From the NCBI GenBank assembly GCA_964638245.1, contig CAZWZG010000008.1, positions 1 through 38,223 on the forward strand: DNA of 38,223 bases, in the 5' to 3' direction. Below are positions 31,936 to 38,223 of this stretch, piece by piece (position 1 is the stretch's first letter; the number at the start of each line of letters is the position of its first letter). The notes under the pieces are model-generated. The model was given only the letters and a program-made list of their open reading frames with translations. It was not told the origin of the DNA and did no database searches. The position numbers and the translations under genes are program-made. Origin of the DNA: CAZWZG01 sp964638245. GTDB taxonomy: Bacteria > Pseudomonadota > Alphaproteobacteria > Rhodobacterales > Rhodobacteraceae.

Positions 31936-32753
31936 TAGTTGTTCTTGAACGCCGAACGCGGCGACAGGCCCGTTCGCGCGTGAAAGGCCCTGTAGAACTG
32001 AGAGTAGCTGCCGAACCCTGCATCAAGCGCGGCGTTCAGAAGGTTGCGCTCGCCAGCCTGCATCGCGGCTTCGACCATCCCGAGCTTCTGATCGATCCTA
32101 AAATCCGTCAGGCGTTGACCCGTCTGCAAGTGAAACAGCCGCGTTAGACGACCCGGCGACAAGCCCACTTCATGGGCGATCTCGCTCGTCGCAAGGCTCG
32201 GTTTGGCTCGCAATAGTTCCGCCGCCTTGCCGACCGCCGGATGCACCTGTCGCGATGCCCCCTTCTCGGCAGTCTGCCAGTGTGCCCACGCCCGGATCAG
32301 CCACCATTTGACACCTGCCGCCAGCGCTGCGGGCGGTTGCCCAACGGTTGCGTCCGCGATCCCGCAAAGCTCGACGACCGTGTCTCGATTCAACGCTCGG
32401 GGCGGAACGGACGCGCCAGCCAAGGGCGGCAACCCCACCTCATCACCGGGAAGAACCGCGTCCGACACCAATAGAACCCACATGTCGAACGCATCGTCGT
32501 CGGACAAAAGGACATGCGCCTGTCCCGCAAAGGCCCAAAGAAGCGTTCCCGCTTCTAGCCGGTGCACCGTTCCGTCCAGCAGATACTCCGCCTGACCGGA
32601 CAGCCCCAATAGCACCACAAGTTCGGAATGCGCTTCCGCCCCGGACCCGTAGCGGCGGCGCCATGAGCGACGCCAAAGCGCAGCACCGGGTGCGTCTGCT
32701 ACAAGGGGGTGGCGATCTCTTTTGACAGGTTCTGCAATGTTTTTGATGTCCAT
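31935..32753 (-). CDS. AraC-family transcriptional regulator
   Basis: About 272 residues. A cupin-like effector domain (about 30-135; EAHSELVVLLGLSGQAEYLLDG, LEAGTLLWAFAGQAHVLL) is followed by a C-terminal double helix-turn-helix: LATSEIAHEVGLSPGRLTRLFHLQTG is the first, and NLLNAALDAGFGSYSQFYRAFHARTGLSP the second and most conserved part. The start is uncertain: ATGs at 32753, 32780 and 32810 are in frame, none with a good ribosome site. I choose 32753 because it leaves room for the promoter of the divergent dioxygenase gene. It may regulate that gene, the TRAP operon with which it converges, or both. Confidence 0.88.
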   Translation of the reverse strand: MDIKNIAEPVKRDRHPLVADAPGAALWRRSWRRRYGSGAEAHSELVVLLGLSGQAEYLLDGTVHRLEAGTLLWAFAGQAHVLLSDDDAFDMWVLLVSDAVLPGDEVGLPPLAGASVPPRALNRDTVVELCGIADATVGQPPAALAAGVKWWLIRAWAHWQTAEKGASRQVHPAVGKAAELLRAKPSLATSEIAHEVGLSPGRLTRLFHLQTGQRLTDFRIDQKLGMVEAAMQAGERNLLNAALDAGFGSYSQFYRAFHARTGLSPRSAFKNN

Positions 32754-32808
32754 CGGCAAAGATGTTGGGCCAAGCGACATGCTAGTGCAATGAAAAAGGA
32801 GAACCGTC

Positions 32809-33519
32809 ATGATCGATCACGAATTTGCCCGCCAAGGCTACCGCGTCTTTCCAGACGCCATTTCATCCGAAGATCTGGCCACGTTGCGCACGACGTGCGA
32901 CACGCTTCTGGACGAACCGATCGATGATGGCGGCAAGGATCGCCACAAAATCGGATTGGGCGCGGCGCGTCGGTTCCTTGCCCATCGCCACGAAGAATTC
33001 CCCGCGTTGGAACGCTTCATCACCGGTCCCCAAATCGCCGAGATGACGCGCAGCCTGCTTGGTCAGGACGCCTTTCTTTTCAACGAACAATTCGTGGTGA
33101 AGGGCGCTGGCAAAGGCGCCAGCTTTGCCTGGCATCAGGACAGCGCCTACGTGGGCTTTGATCACCAACCCTACCTCACGGTCTGGATGGCGCTTGACGA
33201 TGCGACCGAGGACAATGGCTGCGTCTATCTTATCCCGCGCGATATCGAGGCCAAGCCGGGCATCGATCCCCATGAATGGCAGGACGACACCAATGAACTG
33301 AACGGCTATTTCGGGGACGAACCGGGCATTCCGATGACGTGCAAGGCCGGGACGATCGTGGTTTTCTCCAGCCTGACGCTCCACCGATCCGGGGCCAACA
33401 CCACGCCAAACCCGCGGCGCGCCTTCATTGCCCAGTATTCGCCGGAACCGATCATCGACCCTGCGACCGGCCAACCAAAGCGCTATGCCAAACCTCTGGC
33501 AGACGCTGTGCCAGCCTAG
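32809..33519 (+). CDS. Phytanoyl-CoA dioxygenase (PhyH) family protein
   Basis: A 236-residue Fe(II)/2-oxoglutarate-dependent oxygenase. Iron ligands are His109 and Asp111 (FAWHQDSAYVGF) and His192 (SLTLHRSGANTTPNPRRAF); Arg203 or Arg204 in the same stretch would bind 2-oxoglutarate. The N-terminal YRVFPDAISSEDLATLR is the usual lead-in helix of PhyH proteins. AAAAAGGAGAA precedes the ATG at good spacing. Divergent from the AraC regulator, 55 bases away. Bacterial members act on many small molecules, including ectoine and phosphonates, so no substrate can be assigned. Confidence 0.9.
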   Translation: MIDHEFARQGYRVFPDAISSEDLATLRTTCDTLLDEPIDDGGKDRHKIGLGAARRFLAHRHEEFPALERFITGPQIAEMTRSLLGQDAFLFNEQFVVKGAGKGASFAWHQDSAYVGFDHQPYLTVWMALDDATEDNGCVYLIPRDIEAKPGIDPHEWQDDTNELNGYFGDEPGIPMTCKAGTIVVFSSLTLHRSGANTTPNPRRAFIAQYSPEPIIDPATGQPKRYAKPLADAVPA

Positions 33520-33543
33520 CGAAAACCACCGCTACAAACTGTC

Positions 33544-33586
33544 AAATCGCCGTGGATCGTTTCACGACTTTGGCGATTTTCTCTTT
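33544..33586 (+). terminator. Intrinsic terminator after the PhyH gene
   Basis: AAATCGCC (33544-33551) pairs perfectly with GGCGATTT (33572-33579); the 20-base loop contains an inner GTG/CAC pair. TTTTCTCTTT follows. The stem is good, the loop long, so strength is uncertain. Confidence 0.55.
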
Positions 33587-33627
33587 GTTGGCGGGGAAGG
33601 CTTGCGCGGGATCGAACAGCCGGTAGG

Positions 33628-34098
33628 TTATCTGAACGGATACATCCAAACCTTGTAGTCATCGACCAGTTCATGCGCTTTTTCGATCTGCTCCGGCGTC
33701 ATCTTCTTGATCACTTCTTCCTGACTGATCGCAGCGTCAGGGTCGCCGCCAATGGTGCTGAGCACGTACCACATATAGGCGCGCACAAGGTCGGGCGCGG
33801 GCATGCCAAGGCCAAGCTCATAGTACCATCCAACACCAGATTGCGCGCCCGGATGCCCTTTCATGGCACTGCGCAGATACCATTCGAAGGCTCTGATATG
33901 ATCCTGCTCAACGCCCAGACCAAGAGCGTACATGACACCGATAAACTCCTCGGCGTCGGCATTGCCCGCACGCGCCGCTGGCCAGAAAGCTTCCATCGCT
34001 TCTTCAAAGCGGCCGGCCTCCATCAGGTCGCGTGCTTCTTCGATTTCGGCCCACGCGGGTGCCGCGATCAGGCAAAGTACTGCCGCAAGTTTGCGCAT
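33628..34098 (-). CDS. Secreted Sel1-like repeat protein
   Basis: About 156 residues. The ATG at 34098 is preceded by AAGGAGA and begins a signal peptide (MRKLAAVLCLIAAPAWA). The mature part contains Sel1-type helical repeats: AFWPAARAGNADAEEFIGVMYALGLGV, AFEWYLRSAMKGHPGAQSGVGWYYELGLGM and AYMWYVLSTIGGDPDA, each about 36 residues apart. Such repeats mediate protein contacts. A longer frame to 34443 would run into the divergent peroxidase gene and has no such signal. Function unknown. Divergent from the cytochrome peroxidase with only 15 bases between the chosen starts. Confidence 0.85.
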   Translation of the reverse strand: MRKLAAVLCLIAAPAWAEIEEARDLMEAGRFEEAMEAFWPAARAGNADAEEFIGVMYALGLGVEQDHIRAFEWYLRSAMKGHPGAQSGVGWYYELGLGMPAPDLVRAYMWYVLSTIGGDPDAAISQEEVIKKMTPEQIEKAHELVDDYKVWMYPFR

Positions 34099-34113
34099 GG
34101 GGGTCTCCTTGCT

Positions 34114-35400
34114 GTGGGGCTGGCGCTGCCAGCGGCGGCCGAATTGCCGCGTCCATTGACCGATAATGATTTTATCGCCTTTGACGCGCAAAAGGCCAAG
34201 ATCGGACAGCTTCTTTTCTATGACAAAATTCTGAGCGGGAACCGCAATATCTCCTGCGGGACGTGCCACAACCCTGATCTGGGCGGAACGGACGGCCTGT
34301 CCCTTGGGATCGGCGAAGGCGGCGTCGGGCTTGGACGAGAGCGGACCCCTGGCACGGGCGAGGATCAGGTCGTCAAACGCATTCCACGCAATGCGCCTGC
34401 CCTTTGGAACCTCGGGGCAAAGGACTTGACGGTCATGTTCCATGACGGCCGCCTTTCGGTGTCCGACCTGTTTGGCAACGGGTTCAACTCGCCTGCCGAA
34501 GAATGGCTGCCTGAAGGGCTGAACAGCCTACTCGCGGCCCAGGCCATGTTCCCCGTGACGTCAGCAGCCGAAATGGCGGGCCAGCCGGAAGAAAACGAAA
34601 TTTCGGGCGCCGTGAATGATCGGATCGACGCGGGTTGGCCGATCATTGCCAAACGCGTGCGCGCGATCCCGGAATACGGTGACATGTTCGTGGCCGCCTT
34701 CGACCACATCGACGCGCCTGAAGACGTCACGATGGTCGAGGTCGCCAACGCCATCGCATCCTTCATCGGCACGGAGTGGAAGAGTTTTGATAGCCCGTTC
34801 GATGCCTATCTGGCCGGGGACACAACGGCGCTGGATCCCGCCGCGAAACGCGGGATGGACGTCTTTTTTGGCGAAGGCAATTGTGCCGCCTGCCACAGCG
34901 GGCCGTTGTTCACCGATCAGTCGTTTCATGCGCTGGCCCTGCCCGCCTTTGGCCCAGGCCGCACGCGTCGTTTTGATCCCATCCCGCGCGATGTGGGCCG
35001 GATTGGGGAAAGCGATATTCTGGAGGACGCCTACCGCTTTCGCACGCCCATGCTTCGCAACATCGCGTTGACCGCGCCTTATGGACACAACGGCGCTTAC
35101 CCAACCTTGGAATCGATGGTGAAACACCACCTTGATCCGGTTGCCGCCAATGCCTCATGGACCCGCGATATGGCGCAACTGCCGGACATTCCATGGCTGA
35201 CCAAGGTCGATTTCATCATTCAATCTGACCGCCGCGAAATGGAGCGATTGCGCGCCAAAGTCGATATCACGCCGGTTGCGCTGAGCGACGCGGAGGTCGA
35301 CGACCTAGTGGCGTTTCTGAACGCGTTGACCGGGAAAACGGCTGAAGCCTTGCCGATGGGACGCCCCGAAAGCGTGCCCAGCGGACTCAGCGTCGACTGA
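34114..35400 (+). CDS. Di-haem cytochrome c peroxidase (CcpA/MauG family), disturbed start
   Basis: Periplasmic peroxidase reducing H2O2 with electrons from a c-type cytochrome (about 428 residues from the GTG at 34114). The two haem sites are Cys48-x2-Cys51-His52 (SCGTCHNPDLGG) and Cys257-x2-Cys260-His261 (NCAACHSGPLFTD). FHDGRLSV and TPMLRNIALTAPYGHNGAYPTLE are further family motifs. The start is the problem: the coding frame before GTG reads GGLLAVGLALPAAAELP, an obvious signal peptide, but it has no in-frame ATG. The ATG at 34097-34099 is one base out of frame; one more G in the G run behind it would join it to the signal. A sequencing error or a real frameshift is possible. Confidence 0.85.
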   Translation: MGLALPAAAELPRPLTDNDFIAFDAQKAKIGQLLFYDKILSGNRNISCGTCHNPDLGGTDGLSLGIGEGGVGLGRERTPGTGEDQVVKRIPRNAPALWNLGAKDLTVMFHDGRLSVSDLFGNGFNSPAEEWLPEGLNSLLAAQAMFPVTSAAEMAGQPEENEISGAVNDRIDAGWPIIAKRVRAIPEYGDMFVAAFDHIDAPEDVTMVEVANAIASFIGTEWKSFDSPFDAYLAGDTTALDPAAKRGMDVFFGEGNCAACHSGPLFTDQSFHALALPAFGPGRTRRFDPIPRDVGRIGESDILEDAYRFRTPMLRNIALTAPYGHNGAYPTLESMVKHHLDPVAANASWTRDMAQLPDIPWLTKVDFIIQSDRREMERLRAKVDITPVALSDAEVDDLVAFLNALTGKTAEALPMGRPESVPSGLSVD

Positions 35401-35459
35401 CCGCACTTTCTCTTGGCGGATAAAGGCTTAGGTTGCCTCCCGAACCACCGGGAACGCCT

Positions 35460-36119
35460 ATGCTTGTCGACGTCCAGAACCTTATAAAGACCTATCCATC
35501 TGCCGAGGGCGACGTTCGCGTGCTCGATGGGGTCGATCTTCGCCTTGAAGCGGGGGAAACGGTCGCGATCACGGGCGAAAGCGGGTCGGGAAAGTCGACC
35601 TTGTTGCATGTGATTGCGGGGCTTGAGCCTGCGGATGGCGGACAGATCCTCATCGATGGCAAGGACATGACCGCCCCTAATGACCAGACGGCATCAGAGC
35701 TTCGCCGAACGGTGATTTCGGTCATCTTTCAGCAGTTCAATCTGGTCCCGTCCCTCACGGTGTCCGCCAACATCGCATTTCAGGCTCGCCTTGCCGGAGT
35801 GTATGATGCGCCCGATGCGCGCTCGCTTGCGGATCGGTTGGGCCTGACCGAGCATCTTTCGAAATACCCAGAAGAGCTTTCGGGGGGCCAGCAGCAAAGG
35901 GTGGCCATTGCCCGAGCCATCTCGGCACGCCCGCGCCTTCTGCTTGCCGATGAACCGACCGGAAACCTTGATGAGGCGACGGGCGATGCCGTGATCAAGG
36001 AGATGTTCGATCTCGTGAAAGAGCGCCAGACCGCACTTCTGCTCGTGACGCACTCCGCGCGTTTGGCCGAACAGGCCGACAGACGATTGACTCTGCGCCA
36101 AGGGACGTTCGCGCAGTGA
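35460..36119 (+). CDS. ABC transporter ATPase, LolD/MacB/YbbA type
   Basis: A 219-residue ABC ATPase. Walker A is GESGSGKST (39-47), the signature is LSGGQQQR, and Walker B with the next glutamate reads LLLADEPTGNLDE. The TGNLDE ending and short length are typical of the LolD/FtsE/MacB group that works with FtsX-like permeases. Start at the ATG 35460 with GGGA upstream; an ATG nine codons earlier is possible. The permease start overlaps the stop (GTGA), so the two form one coupled unit. YbbA-YbbP of E. coli is a likely analogue; the substrate could be a lipid-linked envelope component. Confidence 0.93.
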   Translation: MLVDVQNLIKTYPSAEGDVRVLDGVDLRLEAGETVAITGESGSGKSTLLHVIAGLEPADGGQILIDGKDMTAPNDQTASELRRTVISVIFQQFNLVPSLTVSANIAFQARLAGVYDAPDARSLADRLGLTEHLSKYPEELSGGQQQRVAIARAISARPRLLLADEPTGNLDEATGDAVIKEMFDLVKERQTALLLVTHSARLAEQADRRLTLRQGTFAQ

Positions 36120-38223
36120 TCCTGACCTGTCTTCAAACACTTCTGTCCCATTGGCGAAGACGACCCGGCCAAGCGGCGACGCTGATACTTGGCCTAGCCT
36201 TGGCCACAGCGCTTTGGTCCGGTGTGCAGGCCATCAATGCCGAAGCGCGTCAAAGCTATGACCGTGCCGCTGAAGCCATCGGTGGGGACAACCTCGATGC
36301 CCTAGTAGATCCGAGCGGCCCCATCTCAACGCAAACCTACGTAGCGCTGCGCCGCGCGGGTTGGCTGGTCAGTCCTATTGTGGATGGATGGATTGCCGGT
36401 GACGGTGGCCGCGTCCGGCTGATCGGAATTGACGTTTTGACGTCGCCGGCTGGAACAGCAGTCTCGGGAGCCATGATTTCCGAACCCGACGAACTTTTTG
36501 CGGGTCCTGGAGCCCTGTTCACCAGCGCAGAGACGGCGGCGCGACTAACGTCGGATGACTTGCCGACCATTCAGGTCACCGACACCGCGCCACCGGGCAT
36601 AGCCTTTGCCGACATCAGCGTCGCCCTCGCTCTTCTGGAGCGCGAAGACGGGTTCGACCGACTGGTTATTGACCCCCGAAGCCCCCGTGATCTGGAAGGT
36701 TTGAGCGCGATCGCGCCCGGACTTTTGATCGAACCCCAAGCATCAGGCGAAGATCTGGCCGGTCTGACCGACAGCTTTCATCTGAACCTGACGGCTTTTG
36801 GTCTTTTGTCCTTTGCGGTTGGCCTTTTCATCGTGAACGGCGCGGTTGGCCTTGCGTTTGAGCAGCGGCGTGCCGCCGTGCGCACGATGCGCTCCCACGG
36901 GGTGGCGATGCGGACCTTGGTGTTGGCATTGGTGATCGAACTCACGCTCTTTGCCCTGGTCGCCGGCCTCCTTGGGATTGCACTTGGTTACGCTATTGCG
37001 GCTGTCCTGCTTCCGGATGTGGCAGCGACGTTGCGTGGACTCTATGGGGCGACCGTTGAGGGCAGCCTCACGCTTCGCCCGACATGGTGGCTCGGTGGCT
37101 TGGCCATGACGGGGATCGGCACGGCGGTGGCGGCAACGGCAGCTTTGGTGACGCTGGCGCGCCTGCCAATCCTTGCCCCCGCGCGTCCCCGCGCATGGTC
37201 CATGCGGGCGGTCAGCGGCAGCAGACAGATGGCGGTGGGAGCGCTCGGGTTTCTCGCCATCTCGCTTGTCACGATGGTTCTTGGCTCTGGACTGATTGCC
37301 GGTTTTGTCATGCTTGGCGCTCTTCTTCTAGGCGCGGCACTCTTGCTGCCATTCCTGCTCGAGCGGATCCTCAGCGCCGCTCAATCCTTTGCCCGTGCGC
37401 CGCTTGCAGAATGGTTTTGGGCGGATACGCGCCAGCAGCTGCGCGGTCTGTCATTGGCCCTGATGGCGCTCCTTTTGGCGCTGGCGACCAACATCGGCGT
37501 TGGAACCATGGTGTCATCCTTTCGTTTGACCTTCACGGGATGGCTGGATCAGCGCCTGGCCTCAGAAATCTACGTTCGTGCGGACGACGCACAACAAGCC
37601 GATGCGCTTTTGGCCTTCCTTGAAACGCGCAGCGACGCGGTTTTGCCCATCTGGGATGCGCCGTTTGATATCGCCGGACGCCCGGGAGAGGTTTATTCCG
37701 TGGCCGATCACGCGACCTACCGCGACAACTGGCCCATGATCGCCGCCCTGCCCGATGTCTGGGATCGCGTTGCGTCCGGCGATGGCGCTCTTTTGAACGA
37801 GCAAACCGCACGGGCCGCCGACCTTTGGCCGGGCGACGACCTGCGGCTGGGGCAGAGCACATACACGATCGCGGGCGTCTATAGCGATTACGGCAACCCG
37901 ACCGCGCAGGCTTTGATCTCTGTCGATCGCTTCATCGCCGAGTTTCCCAATGCACCGCGACTCAATTTCGGTATTCGGGTCGCGCAATCAGATGCCGAAG
38001 CGGTGCGAAACGCGCTCGAAGACGATTTTGGCCTGAACCCCGACCAGATGGTCGATCAGGCCGCGCTCAAAGCCCTTTCGCTCAGCATTTTCGAAAGGAC
38101 ATTCGCGGTCTCGGGCGCGCTCAACGTCTTAACGCTCTCCGTGGCTGGCTTCGCGATCCTCACAGCTTTGCTGACGCTCGCCACCATGCGCCTGCCCCAA
38201 CTTGCGCCGGTGTGGGCCCAAGG
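36116..38223 (+). CDS. FtsX-like ABC permease (partial, runs off the window)
   Basis: At least 702 residues with no stop before the window end. The GTG at 36116 overlaps the ATPase stop (GTGA). An N-terminal hydrophobic helix (about 21-40; ATLILGLALATALWSGVQ) is followed by a periplasmic domain (to about 220), a group of helices (about 222-330), more helices with the cytoplasmic RTMRSHG coupling region, then a second membrane group (about 360-475), a second periplasmic domain, and a final helix starting near 665 that ends with TMRLPQLAPVWAQ. The duplicated arrangement of FtsX domains resembles E. coli YbbP (about 800 residues). Probably close to 100 residues are missing. Confidence 0.88.
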   Translation, partial: MILTCLQTLLSHWRRRPGQAATLILGLALATALWSGVQAINAEARQSYDRAAEAIGGDNLDALVDPSGPISTQTYVALRRAGWLVSPIVDGWIAGDGGRVRLIGIDVLTSPAGTAVSGAMISEPDELFAGPGALFTSAETAARLTSDDLPTIQVTDTAPPGIAFADISVALALLEREDGFDRLVIDPRSPRDLEGLSAIAPGLLIEPQASGEDLAGLTDSFHLNLTAFGLLSFAVGLFIVNGAVGLAFEQRRAAVRTMRSHGVAMRTLVLALVIELTLFALVAGLLGIALGYAIAAVLLPDVAATLRGLYGATVEGSLTLRPTWWLGGLAMTGIGTAVAATAALVTLARLPILAPARPRAWSMRAVSGSRQMAVGALGFLAISLVTMVLGSGLIAGFVMLGALLLGAALLLPFLLERILSAAQSFARAPLAEWFWADTRQQLRGLSLALMALLLALATNIGVGTMVSSFRLTFTGWLDQRLASEIYVRADDAQQADALLAFLETRSDAVLPIWDAPFDIAGRPGEVYSVADHATYRDNWPMIAALPDVWDRVASGDGALLNEQTARAADLWPGDDLRLGQSTYTIAGVYSDYGNPTAQALISVDRFIAEFPNAPRLNFGIRVAQSDAEAVRNALEDDFGLNPDQMVDQAALKALSLSIFERTFAVSGALNVLTLSVAGFAILTALLTLATMRLPQLAPVWAQ

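Noticed and set aside
1..38223. CRISPR arrays, tRNA or rRNA genes, insertion sequences, prophage borders
   Set aside because: No regularly spaced repeats, cloverleaf candidates, transposase frames or direct-repeat borders were noticed on either strand.

Overview
The window looks like part of a marine alphaproteobacterial chromosome, most likely Rhodobacterales (Roseobacter/Rhodobacter group). I infer this from gene content and order: aroK-aroB, a 44-residue membrane protein and a secreted repeat-like protein in front of xerD, IalB, a YcbB-type L,D-transpeptidase, TRAP transporters and a HerA-like ATPase. Base composition is moderately high in GC. No rRNA, tRNA, CRISPR array or insertion sequence was recognised. 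Two runs of exactly 100 N (28795-28894 and 30506-30605) are assembly gaps that truncate an aldo/keto reductase and a TRAP large permease.

Layout. 1-2830: the end of a peptide/nickel-type ABC importer operon (permease tail, second permease, fused double ATPase). 2850-4518 (minus): aroK-aroB, overlapping. 4700-7237 (plus): small membrane protein, secreted protein and xerD, each overlapping the next. 7234-8046 (minus): a metallophosphoesterase-fold protein with a degenerate metal site. 8112-10482 (plus): CNNM/CorC-type CBS protein and an ATP-grasp protein. 10489-12045 (minus): HerA-like ATPase. 12060-12345: no protein gene, but two terminator-ended units that look like small RNA genes, the first with a CUUCCUCCC loop. 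12447-13061: IalB. 13058-17301 (minus): an envelope operon of L,D-transpeptidase, lpxD, acyl carrier protein and ketoacyl-ACP synthase, the last three coupled by ATGA overlaps. 17598-19858 (plus): Tat-exported DUF882 protein, DsbA-like oxidoreductase and ureidoglycine aminohydrolase. 20020-23178: a secreted Cache-like protein and a large chemoreceptor.

23179-33519 is the most unusual part. It reads as a divergent catabolic locus. To the left run gntR, a Gfo/Idh/MocA dehydrogenase, a Rieske oxygenase, a 74-residue protein and a cytosine-deaminase-like enzyme. To the right run an SsuD-type flavin monooxygenase, a YdhF-type aldo/keto reductase and a complete set of TRAP transporter genes. An AraC regulator and a PhyH dioxygenase follow. 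A TTGAT-type palindrome sits in the divergent promoter region. The monooxygenase keeps the residues known from alkanesulfonate monooxygenase, so uptake and oxidation of a small, perhaps sulfonated or nitrogen-containing, organic compound is a reasonable hypothesis. The substrate cannot be read from the sequence.

33628-38223: a Sel1-type secreted protein, a di-haem cytochrome c peroxidase whose start is disturbed, and an ABC ATPase with a translationally coupled FtsX-like permease that runs off the window end. Several convergent gene pairs have their stop codons inside shared hairpins (around 2850, 10480, 13060 and 31935), a compact style of bidirectional termination.
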